Source: CAZVIJ01 sp964626735
GTDB taxonomy: Bacteria; Patescibacteriota; Dojkabacteria; JAOAGR01
DNA: 41,405 nt
Direction: 5' to 3'
Assembly (NCBI GenBank): GCA_964626735.1
Contig: CAZVIJ010000009.1
Coordinates: 1 to 41,405 of the forward strand
The notes beneath the pieces are model-generated. The model worked only from the letters and a program-made list of their open reading frames with translations. It was not told the DNA's origin and searched no databases. A program made the position numbers and the translations under genes. This document shows positions 7,547-16,103 of the stretch, piece after piece (within the stretch, counting starts at the first letter, position 1; every line of letters begins with the position of its first letter).

Positions 7547-9013
7547 TTAGAGTTTCAGTTTGATATCCCGTAACTGTATATACGCACCGCCGCGCTCGAG
7601 CGAACCGTAAATTCGATGAATCGCGTGGGTTTGCAGATACCGCTTGTAGTATTCCAGGAACATTGCCGCCAGCTCCTGGTTCTCATCTGTTCCAGCTCCC
7701 GCTTGCCCCAGAAGGAGTTTCTCGACAGCCTCATCGAACATCCTCGGGCTTGGGAATCGTTCCGTAATCATTTCCGCCATCTCGATAACTTTGCGCTCAT
7801 CCATCAGCACGGCAAGCTCGAATGAAGTTTCGAGGTCGACGCCCCGGTATCCGAACATCGTCATGATCGACCGTATCAATAATCCATCTGCCGATTTCAT
7901 AGTCAGCTCGTTGTGGAATAACCGATCGGTGACGAAATCGGCGGTTGGCACGCTACGGATGATTCTGTCGATTGCATCATTTTTGTCCGCATCATCCATG
8001 AAAACTCCGTTGCGTTCTCCTCGCAGTGCTGCGGCAAGTCGCTGCGGCGTTAGGTCGCTTCCGTATTCTTTCCTAAACGCATCCATGACGATCACCACGA
8101 GTTCGGTATCGAGCTGGACATCCATATGCAGATGACCATCCCGAACTGCTTCAAAATTTCTCTTCAAGCTTTCTGCGAGCCGCCGTGAACGTTCTATCAA
8201 TTCAGGCCTCATTTCTTTGGACTTACAGAATAAATCTTCGATGTAGAATTCCGCGAATCCTTGAGGACCGTACAGCGCCGTCATGAAAAAAGGAAGTACC
8301 TGACGTATTCTCTGCTCCCCGTTCCCGCCAAGCAGTTTAGCTTGGGCGACGATAATCTCGCGCGCCTGCCGCGGCTGCATGCCGTCGAAGTGAATGGCGC
8401 CGTCTTGCGTATCGTATCCGTGGACGATGGTATTCGCCAATTCCAATGGATACGTACCGATATTTTCGTCGAAATCCGGTTCGTCCAATACCGATGCGAT
8501 ACTGGGCATTTGGAATCGATGTCTTTTGATTTCGTCGAGCGTATTGATATAGATACGGCTTAACCACTCCAACAGGTTGAAATTCAAGTTGCGGTCTTCT
8601 TGCGAGAGCGGAGGAAGAAGCGGGTTCGGGTAGCTTTCATCTCCTACTTGATAGTCGAACGGATATATCAGCGTATTCGGGTGCTCGTTCGTGATCCGAT
8701 AGTGATCTGCATTTCCATATCGATGTAATGAGTAATCTTTATGGATAGTCCCCACATGCGTTTGGGTAGCTGACGGTGCCGAATGGTCAAGGAAAATTGC
8801 CATCATCCCAACGGTCGTTGAAGTATCTGCGGCAGGATGCATTTCCAGCGGCAAATGGCATACCCGTACGATGGATCCGACAATTGCCGAGCGGAGCGTT
8901 GCCATGAACGCATCCCTGTCGGTATATATTGGATCTTGCGGTTGAGACGGCCTTCCGTCGAGCGTAGTAGCGAGCCCTTCAGAGGAAGGAGCCAGCAGCG
9001 TATTGTATGACAT
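7547..9013 (-). CDS. Hypothetical protein (488 aa)
   Basis: No family recognised. Soluble and largely helical in its C-terminal two thirds (for example L-I-E-R-S-R-R-L-A-E-S-L-K-R and A-V-L-M-D-E-R-K-V-I-E-M-A-E-M-I). The N-terminal part contains a beta-like stretch I-V-R-V-C-H-L-P-L-E-M-H. This is one of the few genes with a real leader: TATAAT at 9040-9045 is 26 bases before the ATG, with a weak AAGG in between. It is followed on the same strand by other orphans with their own promoters. Confidence 0.75.
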   Translation of the reverse strand: MSYNTLLAPSSEGLATTLDGRPSQPQDPIYTDRDAFMATLRSAIVGSIVRVCHLPLEMHPAADTSTTVGMMAIFLDHSAPSATQTHVGTIHKDYSLHRYGNADHYRITNEHPNTLIYPFDYQVGDESYPNPLLPPLSQEDRNLNFNLLEWLSRIYINTLDEIKRHRFQMPSIASVLDEPDFDENIGTYPLELANTIVHGYDTQDGAIHFDGMQPRQAREIIVAQAKLLGGNGEQRIRQVLPFFMTALYGPQGFAEFYIEDLFCKSKEMRPELIERSRRLAESLKRNFEAVRDGHLHMDVQLDTELVVIVMDAFRKEYGSDLTPQRLAAALRGERNGVFMDDADKNDAIDRIIRSVPTADFVTDRLFHNELTMKSADGLLIRSIMTMFGYRGVDLETSFELAVLMDERKVIEMAEMITERFPSPRMFDEAVEKLLLGQAGAGTDENQELAAMFLEYYKRYLQTHAIHRIYGSLERGGAYIQLRDIKLKL

Positions 9014-9055
9014 TTGTGTAAGGTCTTTGCCTTAGCGCTATTATACCATGCGGAA

Positions 9056-9760
9056 TTACGCCTCGATCAGCACTCTTCTTGCGGGAATCTTCAGGATAGA
9101 GGCATGGAATAAGTCGGCGGCTCCGATAAACAACGGCGTCGTTACCGGAGGATTTGGCATCAGAAGATCCGAATCGTCGACATCGATCAGCTTATCCCTG
9201 ACGATAAGTTTCGCCAAGATATGCCGACCGACAACGGTATCGAACCAAAAATCGATTCGGTACGTATAGCCAACTAGGCCACTCGAAGGGAATATCGAAA
9301 GGTCAAAATGTGCTTCCTCTAGTTGCGTACCATCGGGTAGCTCGATGTAGTTTCCGCGGTTATGCGAAAGGTTCATGCTTACATGTCCTCCGTTTACCAC
9401 CCTGAGATCCTCTACCGCACTGGTACCGTCGTCGAAACTTCGGAGCTGCTGCATTATTACCGGGGAAATCGAAAGATCGAGCGTTGTCCTGAGCGAGTAT
9501 TCGTTTCGCTTGATACCCGCTTCATCATTAGGGTCCAAAGAAGATGCAACGGGAATATATCTCATCATGGCGATCGAGCTGGCGCTAGCGTACGAATCGC
9601 GCAGGGGATCGAGAGATTCACCAATATACTTTCCCCATCGTACGGCGTGGGCTACAAGCACCGGGCCGATTTGAGTTAGAGGCTCCTTGTGCTCATACCC
9701 TGTAGGGTATTGGTACTTAACGACCATCTCATCCGCGTTGGCCAGAGCGAAACCAATCAT
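9056..9760 (-). CDS. Hypothetical protein (234 aa)
   Basis: No family recognised. Soluble; the C-terminal half looks beta-rich, with alternating hydrophobics around G-Y-T-Y-R-I-D-F-W-F-D-T-V-V-G. TATAAT at 9769-9774 ends eight bases before the ATG and contains the stop codon of the exonuclease gene upstream, so the gene has its own promoter although it follows in the same direction. Confidence 0.7.
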   Translation of the reverse strand: MIGFALANADEMVVKYQYPTGYEHKEPLTQIGPVLVAHAVRWGKYIGESLDPLRDSYASASSIAMMRYIPVASSLDPNDEAGIKRNEYSLRTTLDLSISPVIMQQLRSFDDGTSAVEDLRVVNGGHVSMNLSHNRGNYIELPDGTQLEEAHFDLSIFPSSGLVGYTYRIDFWFDTVVGRHILAKLIVRDKLIDVDDSDLLMPNPPVTTPLFIGAADLFHASILKIPARRVLIEA

Positions 9761-9768
9761 TATTGCCC

Positions 9769-9774
9769 ATTATA
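9769..9774 (-). promoter_or_regulatory. -10 box (TATAAT) containing the upstream gene's stop codon
   Basis: On the minus strand the exonuclease ends ATG-GTA-TAA and the sequence reads GGTATAATGGG. The TAA stop is therefore the centre of the TATAAT of the next gene, whose ATG lies eight bases on. Confidence 0.6.
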
Positions 9775-10420
9775 CCATCCGATCAACGATTTCCTTTATC
9801 TTATCCTGGTAATCTTCGCCGTAGAAGGACGTTCCTTCGAGCATGCGGTTCATGATTTCCGCTTCATAACATGCATCCTGCAGCGCGTTATGGTGCTCCT
9901 CGCGGAGAATTTTCACTCCAACCATTTCTCCCATGCTGGGGATATTGATGTTGACCCGCCCGTTTTCGTCGAGAGGAATCTCTATTCCCTTCTGATGCGC
10001 ATAATCCATAGCGGTTGTATGGTACTCTCTCGTGTAATACCAATTCTTCGGCGTTTTAACGCCTGCGCGGAACGCATCGAGTTCCAGCATAATCTGGTCG
10101 ATATTTCCGAGAATCATTACGCAACCGTCATCGAACTGCGATTGCCATTCGATGAACTTTTCGATAGCCTCGCCTGCCGTCGGCTTGGATGGATCGTACA
10201 CTTGCTCGCGGGTAAAACCGGCAAAATAGAGCGAGTCTTTTCCGTCAGGTCCTGCAGGCTCGATTTGGGCATCTTTATGGAGCTGGCATTCAATATAAAA
10301 AACTGGTGCCTCAGGATCTGACAGCGACACCGCACCGATTGAGACGATTCCGCCGACACCCTTTCGGTGCGACAGCTCGGTATCGACAACCACATAGCTT
10401 CTCGTCGACAAGACTTTCAT
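9770..10420 (-). CDS. DnaQ-like 3'-5' exonuclease family protein
   Basis: 216 residues. DEDDh-type motifs are visible: D13-x-E15 in V-V-V-D-T-E-L-S (Exo I), N106-I-D108 (Exo II), and H-H-N-A-L-Q-D-A (H177 and D182, Exo III). Such enzymes remove nucleotides from DNA or RNA 3' ends using two metal ions. The short length and lack of polymerase or helicase domains suggest a stand-alone nuclease for repair or RNA turnover. TATACT at 10429-10434 ends eight bases before the ATG. Confidence 0.8.
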   Translation of the reverse strand: MKVLSTRSYVVVDTELSHRKGVGGIVSIGAVSLSDPEAPVFYIECQLHKDAQIEPAGPDGKDSLYFAGFTREQVYDPSKPTAGEAIEKFIEWQSQFDDGCVMILGNIDQIMLELDAFRAGVKTPKNWYYTREYHTTAMDYAHQKGIEIPLDENGRVNINIPSMGEMVGVKILREEHHNALQDACYEAEIMNRMLEGTSFYGEDYQDKIKEIVDRMV

Positions 10421-10541
10421 AACGCACGAGTATATCGCTTTTGTCCAAAGTTCTGTAGAGCCGCACGATCATTTGACGTTGCTTTCGACAAGGGGGTTGT
10501 ATTAATTGCCGACGTTTTTTATTATCGCGCGCAAACTGCCC

Positions 10542-11483
10542 ATGTTGCGAACAATACAAAGAAAACCGCTTGTACTCAACACCGACTACCGTGATTTGAA
10601 AGATCCTTGTCCCGTGTTCGACGGTACCTACTGGCATATTTACGGATCCGGCGGATCGTCGGCAATCGAAGAGTGGGATATACTCCATGCCCGATCGGCT
10701 CATATCGATGGACCTTGGGAGGTCATGCCGCCGGTTAAGATCTATGGAGCGGAAGGTCGACGTTTCTGCGCACCCGGTGTCGTATTCGATTCCGGGAGTA
10801 CGGTATTCCATATGTTTGTGCATACCGATTGTTTTTCTACCGACAACAAAATCGAGTATTGCACCTCCGAAGACGGCGAGAATTTCTATTACCGATCGAC
10901 GGCGCTTTCTTCAATCAGGGACCAAGGCTCTCGGGAAGCAGGGATCTACGATCCGCATCCAGCTATGATACGCGATAAAGAAGGTGTCGTGCATTTCTAC
11001 TTCACCTACTCGGGGTTTCCTGATCCTTCGGAAGAGCCGAACCGCACCGACATCTACCTTGCCGAATCGGAAAGCGGCAGTTGGGCAGGCCCCTGGAAAC
11101 GACTTGGGCCGATCATCACGCAAGAGCAAGTGCCGTTCCAAAACCAGCATGATTTCCACGATTACGAGTGGGGCATGGAAGGAACACAACTGCTTCAGCT
11201 GAAAGACGGCCGCGTCCTTCTCCACTCCGTATGCTTCCTTCCCGAAGGACCGCGCGGTTCACGCCAACGTCTATTCTTCGCCATCGCCGATGAAGCTCAA
11301 GGTCCGTATACCCTGCTCGGCCCGATGTTCGATCCCGAGTCTGATCCGTGGGGATTTGGAGAAAACGGCCATGCCGCCGGGTTCGTTCAGGACGAAGAGG
11401 TTCACCTCTTGTATCAAGCGCGCAACCCTTCCCACCACGAAGCTCCGCATTGGAAATATGGCCACGCTGTATTGACAGTGTAA
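10542..11483 (+). CDS. GH43-like five-bladed beta-propeller protein
   Basis: About 313 residues. Motifs fit the GH43/GH32 clan: an early D-L-K-D-P-C-P-V-F-D-G-T-Y-W (candidate general-base Asp), Y-D-P-H-P-A-M-I (transition-state Asp), M-E-G-T-Q-L-L-Q-L-K-D-G (candidate acid Glu) and E-N-G-H-A-A-G-F-V. Members hydrolyse arabinosyl, xylosyl or related glycosidic bonds. No signal peptide is seen, so it would act inside the cell or leave by another route. The ATG at 10542 follows TATTAT (10520-10525) by 16 bases; a TTG at 10506 is an alternative start. The substrate cannot be told from sequence. Confidence 0.65.
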   Translation: MLRTIQRKPLVLNTDYRDLKDPCPVFDGTYWHIYGSGGSSAIEEWDILHARSAHIDGPWEVMPPVKIYGAEGRRFCAPGVVFDSGSTVFHMFVHTDCFSTDNKIEYCTSEDGENFYYRSTALSSIRDQGSREAGIYDPHPAMIRDKEGVVHFYFTYSGFPDPSEEPNRTDIYLAESESGSWAGPWKRLGPIITQEQVPFQNQHDFHDYEWGMEGTQLLQLKDGRVLLHSVCFLPEGPRGSRQRLFFAIADEAQGPYTLLGPMFDPESDPWGFGENGHAAGFVQDEEVHLLYQARNPSHHEAPHWKYGHAVLTV

Positions 11484-11490
11484 AAGCTCG

Positions 11491-11496
11491 TATAAT
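11491..11496 (+). promoter_or_regulatory. -10 box (TATAAT) of the HD-domain gene
   Basis: TATAAT ends ten bases before the ATG at 11507 and only eight bases after the preceding gene's TAA. It rules out the long in-frame extension back to 11348, which would overlap the GH43-like gene. Confidence 0.6.
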
Positions 11497-11506
11497 ACGT
11501 GAAGCA

Positions 11507-12412
11507 ATGAAACGGCTTCATCCATTTGCGACCGCTACCAATCACCTGATAGCCCGCGCTCGAGAAGAAATCATATCGAAATACGAAAACAATCCGGTGA
11601 GCGAAGAGAATCTCCCCTTCCACAACTACCGACATGCGTTCCTCGTAAATCGGAACGCGCGCAAAATAATTCGCGCAGTGAATCGCTTTGCGCCAAGAAC
11701 GATACCGAACAATACCATGCATTTGGTGTATATCAGCGGCGCTTTCCACGATGTAGTCCAGGACTGGACTGCGATCGAGACAACAGAAGGCAAGTTCACC
11801 AAACGAATCCGCGTTAGGGATATCAGCGCGGGATTCGAGAACGAAAAGAAAAGCGCCGAGTTCGCTGAACAATGTATACGGGAAGAGGACGCCTCGACGC
11901 TCATGACGCTTTTCACCGATGACGATATACGGTTCGTCAAGAAATCGATTGAGGCTACCGCAGCGTATTTCGACAAAGAATCGGGAACGTTCGTGCGTCC
12001 GTATTTAAGCAAAGACCTGCCGTTCGAAGCGCGGATCTTAAGCTTTGCCGATCTGAGCAGGTGCGGGATAGATCCGATCGGTTCCTTCCAAGACAGCGAT
12101 AATTTCTTTCGGGAAATTAATTTGGATATGAATGTAACACGGGAGACTTGGGATTCTCTACCGAACGATCACCAGGAGTATTTCAAATTGCGGATCATCG
12201 CGTGGACCGAGCAAGAAATCGGTTACGTCGAGGGTAGGAAATTGAAACTCGACGAAGAGCTCGAGGGAAGCCCAGAATATCATCAGAATGCCGTCCGGAT
12301 GCTTCTCACGAAGTTCGACGATTCGAAAGCGTATGCTCAGATGAAGCTTGAGCAACGCAAGGAAATGACTCCGCTCGAAGTCATGATCGATACCGGATTT
12401 TTCAAAAGCTGA
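11507..12412 (+). CDS. HD-domain metal-dependent phosphohydrolase
   Basis: 301 residues. H39-N-Y-R-H43, H81-D82 in I-S-G-A-F-H-D-V-V-Q-D, and a later F-A-D-L-S-R-C-G follow the H...HD...D metal-ligand order of the HD superfamily. These enzymes hydrolyse phosphomono- or phosphodiester bonds in nucleotides. The C-terminal 100 residues are helical and charged. It is distinct from the alarmone-type HD protein at 13599-14135. The start at 11507 follows TATAAT by ten bases. The substrate is unknown. Confidence 0.7.
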   Translation: MKRLHPFATATNHLIARAREEIISKYENNPVSEENLPFHNYRHAFLVNRNARKIIRAVNRFAPRTIPNNTMHLVYISGAFHDVVQDWTAIETTEGKFTKRIRVRDISAGFENEKKSAEFAEQCIREEDASTLMTLFTDDDIRFVKKSIEATAAYFDKESGTFVRPYLSKDLPFEARILSFADLSRCGIDPIGSFQDSDNFFREINLDMNVTRETWDSLPNDHQEYFKLRIIAWTEQEIGYVEGRKLKLDEELEGSPEYHQNAVRMLLTKFDDSKAYAQMKLEQRKEMTPLEVMIDTGFFKS

Positions 12413-12452
12413 CTTTACTAGAAAAACACACTGCTGCAAGTTATTCTTGGCT

Positions 12453-12914
12453 ATGACACCAACAGAAACAAAAGATAAGGCAAAATTCCATATCGTTCTC
12501 GTCCAGGCAATGGCGGTAAAGGACGGGAAAGCGCTTATTGCCCAGAGGAGTTACGAGGAACTCCAAGCTCCGGGAATGTGGTCGCTGCCCGGCGGAAAAG
12601 TCGAACTTTACGGAACAGAATTCGATGTCATCGAGAAGACGCTTATCGAAGAATTTCGCGAAGAGGTCGGAATCGAGCTCGATCAGGACATGGTCTACTA
12701 CCGAAGCGGTTCTTTCGTGAGGAACGACGGGTCTTCGGTGGTGTCGCTGTGCTTCCTCGCGCGTTGGTATTCGGGAGAGGCCGAAGCGCTTGAAGACTCA
12801 ATTGCAGTTGCTTGGATATCGGAAGATGAAATAGATTCATTTGAATTCGCGCCCGGAATTAAGCAGCTTCTGCAGGACGGTTTCGCAGCCATGAAAAAAT
12901 TCAACCTGCATTGA
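12453..12914 (+). CDS. Nudix hydrolase
   Basis: 153 residues. It contains a variant box G-G-K-V-E-L-Y-G-T-E followed by I-E-E-F-R-E-E-V-G-I (residues 47-74), in which Arg of the usual R-E is Glu66 and a few residues are inserted before it. The E67, E70-E71 and G73 positions are kept, so activity is likely. The N-terminal I-V-L-V-Q-A-M-A-V-K-D-G-K-A-L-I-A-Q-R resembles 8-oxo-dGTP or nucleotide-cleansing Nudix proteins. TATTCT at 12442-12447 ends five bases before the ATG; a TTG two codons upstream is less likely. Confidence 0.88.
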   Translation: MTPTETKDKAKFHIVLVQAMAVKDGKALIAQRSYEELQAPGMWSLPGGKVELYGTEFDVIEKTLIEEFREEVGIELDQDMVYYRSGSFVRNDGSSVVSLCFLARWYSGEAEALEDSIAVAWISEDEIDSFEFAPGIKQLLQDGFAAMKKFNLH

Positions 12915-12933
12915 TTCCGTAGCCTGTACCTAA

Positions 12934-12939
12934 TAAAAT
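12934..12939 (+). promoter_or_regulatory. -10 box (TAAAAT) before the NDK-like gene
   Basis: TAAAAT is followed by ATGGAT and then the ATG at 12946. The first ATG (12940) touches the hexamer and could not be transcribed from it; the second lies at the usual six-base distance. Confidence 0.5.
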
Positions 12940-12945
12940 ATGGAT

Positions 12946-13602
12946 ATGCTCGATACGTTCTCCGGGCTTCACGTGCCCACTCCTTTCAAATCCAGGAGAA
13001 GCATCGCTGCGCTTACTATGCAGCTCCACGATTTTAGTTTCGACGAGTGCGACGAAGTGCGTCCTTTCGTGCAGGCCCTTCGATCAGAATACTTGGCGCA
13101 ACTGATCCGCCACGGTTTCGTCACGTTCGGCATGCTTAAGCCTTTGTTGCATGTAAACAGCCGCGGTTTGCCGGATAGCGACGACGCAGCTGCCGAACGG
13201 TTGATGCAGGAAATCGGCCTATCGCGTGTTGCCCTGCATTTTTCGGCAATGTTCAACATTCCCGAGGCTACGGCTTTTTACGAGCCGCTCGGGAGACAAT
13301 GGGCCGGACAAATGTCGGCGTATCGTTCCGGCAGAACCGTTATCGAAGCGGTAACCGACGACCTCATCTCCGGACCTGTTACGTGCATGCTTTTGGACTA
13401 CCCCGAAGGCGATGCGATAGAACGATTTCGAGAACTCATCGGTTACCGCGTTCCGTCCAGGGCTGATCCCGATACGCTCCGGGCACGGTTCGCGAAAGAC
13501 GAGAGTTTGCCCAATAATCTATTCCACAGCAGCGATTCACCGGATGAAGCCCTACGGGAGATTAACGTCGTCGCAAACGTATTGATGGGCTATTGCCTTT
13601 AA
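12946..13602 (+). CDS. Nucleoside diphosphate kinase-like protein, divergent
   Basis: 218 residues, against about 140 for ordinary NDK. The second half matches NDK step by step: F-G-M-L-K-P (Lys65, phosphate contact), S-G-P-V-T-C-M-L-L-D-Y-P-E-G-D-A, then R-E-L-I-G, D-T-L-R-A-R-F-A-K-D (Arg179/181), and N191-L-F-H194-S-S-D-S-P-D-E-A-L-R-E-I, with the phospho-accepting histidine in place. NDK moves the gamma phosphate between nucleoside triphosphates. About 55 extra N-terminal residues and an insertion after K-P set it apart. It may be the cell's NDK or a specialised relative. Its TAA overlaps the convergent HD gene by four bases. Confidence 0.75.
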   Translation: MLDTFSGLHVPTPFKSRRSIAALTMQLHDFSFDECDEVRPFVQALRSEYLAQLIRHGFVTFGMLKPLLHVNSRGLPDSDDAAAERLMQEIGLSRVALHFSAMFNIPEATAFYEPLGRQWAGQMSAYRSGRTVIEAVTDDLISGPVTCMLLDYPEGDAIERFRELIGYRVPSRADPDTLRARFAKDESLPNNLFHSSDSPDEALREINVVANVLMGYCL

Positions 13603-14135
13603 TACTTATGGTATCGGCGCGTGTACTCAATCGCGCTCTCGAGCATTTCTTCATGTCCGATTTTTTTAGCCATCGGTATAAAGTACTTTTCGGTCTCTTC
13701 CAGGTAACGGTTGCGAAGTTGGGCGTCCCTGTTGAACGCGACAAACGTCAATAGATTATCGATTCGATCGAATACTTTTATATACATTGCCCACTCGGAT
13801 GCGTGCATCTTCCCGTAAAAAAGCTCGGGCGAATCAACGTACTCTCTATTTCTCGTAACCAAAGCTACAATATCTCTCACTTCGCTACCGAAATACTGTT
13901 CTATCTGCTTGAGCGTGACCGGGCTGTCTTCCGCGACATCATGCAGGATTGAAGCCAAAAGCGCAGGATAGTGCCGCACCCCGACCTTAACGAGATCGAG
14001 GTAGACATGCAGCGGGTGCGTCCAGTACGGCTGTTCGTCGGGAATCGGAGACGCCCAGCGTTTCATGCCTTTCGAAGTCACCGAAAGGAGCTTGAAGGCT
14101 TTCTTGCGCAATACGAGATATTCATCGGAAGTCAT
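13599..14135 (-). CDS. SpoT/MESH1-like HD hydrolase (probable ppGpp hydrolase)
   Basis: 178 residues. T-H40-P-L-H-V, H65-D66-V-A-E69-D70, then F-G-S-E-V-R-D-I-V-A-L-V-T and K120-V-F-D123-R-I-D-N127 are the metal- and nucleotide-binding motifs of RelA/SpoT HD domains. Such stand-alone proteins hydrolyse (p)ppGpp to GDP/GTP and pyrophosphate. It may be the partner of the Rel-type synthetase at 36176-38188, whose own HD region looks degenerate. Start is ATG 14135; a TTG at 14147 adds four residues. The promoter is unclear (TACCAT or TGTACC). Confidence 0.85.
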   Translation of the reverse strand: MTSDEYLVLRKKAFKLLSVTSKGMKRWASPIPDEQPYWTHPLHVYLDLVKVGVRHYPALLASILHDVAEDSPVTLKQIEQYFGSEVRDIVALVTRNREYVDSPELFYGKMHASEWAMYIKVFDRIDNLLTFVAFNRDAQLRNRYLEETEKYFIPMAKKIGHEEMLESAIEYTRRYHKY

Positions 14136-14178
14136 CTTTGTTTCCAATGGTACAACATCGTGCGTGGTATACTACCGT

Positions 14179-15381
14179 TCAGCTCCCCCAAATAGCGTCG
14201 ATTATCTTCATCTTGGTGACGTATTTCGCCGGAATGTAAGCTGCCGCAAGGGCGACTAGAATCAATACGAATCCATAAAGCAGGAGCTCATCGTATTTTA
14301 CCGACAGGAAGACTGCGCCGAAGGGGAAATGGAACGGGTACTTCGTCTCGATGGGAACGACGCAAAACAGATACAACAGGGCTGCAAGGATTGAAGAGCA
14401 CGATGAATACACGAGCGCCCGCAATAGGTAGGATCCGATAATTGCGGATTCGCTGATGCCGATCGCCCGTTCGATGCCGATTTGCCGTTTGCGGTTAATC
14501 AGATCGATGTACGTGACAATGAAGATTGCGACGCCCCCGACAATAAACGCGATAATGCGCACGATCCACTTGATTGCCGTAAAGCTGTCGGTCATATTTT
14601 TCACGATTCCCGCGGTCTCATGCCACGTTTTAACATGGTAGGTTTCCGTGAGTCCGTCTAGTTTTTTTGCGACAGCATCTTTCTTATCATCGGTCCTTGT
14701 CCTCACGTGAATTGAAGTAGCCTGCTTAATTGAGCCGGGAAAAATAGCATTAAGCTCGTCCCTCGTTACGAATGCCCTTGTGTCGGTTTGGATATCTTCC
14801 GTAAAGTAAATTCCGATAATCTCGTAATCTCGGCTGACGCCGTTGTTGTAGGAGACTTGCACGGTGTCCCCCACTTTTGCATGCTGCAACGAGTCTGAAT
14901 AGAGTTCAAGATTTTCCCTATCGTTACCGGCTACTTGCATACCGAGTACGATCTTGTCGGTATCGTTTGGTTCAAGAAACCGCCCGCTCGCCATATATGA
15001 CGACGTCGTAAATACCTTGTTCTCCCGTACCGGATCTATGGCAGTAATCCCCCATGTGCTCCGGCGGTTTCCTTCTTTTATTTCCGCGCCCACGACGTAG
15101 TGCGAGGCGACTCCCTCTACGCCTTCGATCTTCTCTACCGATTCGAAAACTTCATTGACGTCTTTAACGACTCCGCTCGAAGATTCGATAATCAAATTTC
15201 CGGCCGTCGTATTGATGACCTTATCGTTGACGCTATGCACCAGGCCGTCCAGTAGCGAAGGGATAAAAATGACATTGAGATATACAAGGACGAGGATGAT
15301 CACGATAAGCGAGAAAATCACTTTGCTCCCCTTCGTAATAGTCTTGAACGCGACGAAGTTTGCGACCTTGACGTTATTCAT
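14179..15381 (-). CDS. ABC transporter permease, MacB/FtsX type
   Basis: 400 residues. One N-terminal membrane helix (about 18-40) precedes an extracytoplasmic MacB-like domain of roughly 230 residues, then three C-terminal helices (F-I-V-G-G-V-A-I-F-I-V, a second near 330-350, a third near 370-390). N-R-K-R-Q-I-G-I-E-R-A-I-G is the coupling segment after the second helix. MacB-type systems use ATP hydrolysis to move the outer domain and export peptides or lipids. The ATG overlaps the stop of the upstream ATPase (ATGAATAA), a translational-coupling layout. With the ATPase damaged, this permease may be orphaned. Confidence 0.9.
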   Translation of the reverse strand: MNNVKVANFVAFKTITKGSKVIFSLIVIILVLVYLNVIFIPSLLDGLVHSVNDKVINTTAGNLIIESSSGVVKDVNEVFESVEKIEGVEGVASHYVVGAEIKEGNRRSTWGITAIDPVRENKVFTTSSYMASGRFLEPNDTDKIVLGMQVAGNDRENLELYSDSLQHAKVGDTVQVSYNNGVSRDYEIIGIYFTEDIQTDTRAFVTRDELNAIFPGSIKQATSIHVRTRTDDKKDAVAKKLDGLTETYHVKTWHETAGIVKNMTDSFTAIKWIVRIIAFIVGGVAIFIVTYIDLINRKRQIGIERAIGISESAIIGSYLLRALVYSSCSSILAALLYLFCVVPIETKYPFHFPFGAVFLSVKYDELLLYGFVLILVALAAAYIPAKYVTKMKIIDAIWGS

Positions 15382-16044
15382 AATCCACCACCCTTCCGTC
15401 GCTCATATGGACGATTTTGCTTGCGTACCCCTTATCTTCCGGGTCATGCGATACGAATACGATGGTTGTCTTGAGCTGCCTGTTTATCTTTGCAGAAGCT
15501 TCATCACATGCTCGGCGTTTTTACTGTCGAGATTTGCGCAGGGCTCATCGGCGAAAATAACTTTCGGCTCATTAATAAGCGATCGGGCGATCGCGACGCG
15601 TTGTTGCTCGCCTCCGGACAGCTGCTTAGGATAATGATCCATCCGCTCGCCCAAGCCGACGAGTTCGAGGAATTCTTTTGCTTTATGCGAATACAGTTTT
15701 TTATTTCCTGATCGCATGTATGCCGGCATCACGACGTTCTCGAGCGCCGACATTTCCGGAAGCAGGGCGAAATCCTGGAAAACATACCCGATCTTCTCTA
15801 AGCGCAACTGTGACCGTTGGCGTTCTTTCAGCTCCGTCGTGTTTTGGCCATCTATCGAGATAGTACCTTGGGTCGGCATATCGAGGAGCCCAAGCAAGCG
15901 CAGGAGCGTCGATATGCCGGCGCCGCTTCGTCCCATGATGCAAACCATTTCGCCTTCATCGATGTGCAAATCGATTCCCTGCAAGGCAGTAACCGTCGTA
16001 TCACCCAGGTTATGGATTTTGGTTACCGCTTTGACTGTGAGCAC
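15374..16044 (-). pseudogene. ABC transporter ATPase, LolD/MacB type, frameshifted and with Walker A Lys-to-Ile change
   Basis: The uninterrupted frame runs from GTG 16044 to a TAA at 15484-15486. One base is missing in the A run at 15489-15491 (minus CTGCAAAGATAAAC). Restoring it gives Q-K-I-N-R-Q-L-K-T-T-I-V-F-V-S-H-D (H-loop) and a stop at 15374-15376, about 223 residues in all, the normal family length. The signature L-S-G-G-E-Q-Q-R and Walker B V-I-F-A-D-E-P are intact. Walker A reads G-R-S-G-A-G-I-S-T: the catalytic Lys is Ile44 (codon ATA for AAA). Either the gene is decaying or the assembly has errors. TATAGT (16051-16056) ends six bases before the GTG. Confidence 0.8.
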
Positions 16045-16103
16045 TGCACCACTATAGCAAGATTGCGCTAGCCGGAAAATCGCAATTCGCTATACTGTTC
16101 CAT

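Noticed and set aside
11472..11477. TTGACA as a -35 box for the HD gene
   Set aside because: It lies only 13 bases from the TATAAT at 11491 (16-18 needed) and inside the end of the upstream coding sequence.
15374..15491. Programmed ribosomal frameshift in the ABC ATPase
   Set aside because: No slippery heptamer or stimulatory structure was recognised, and the Walker A Lys-to-Ile change points to decay or sequence error instead.
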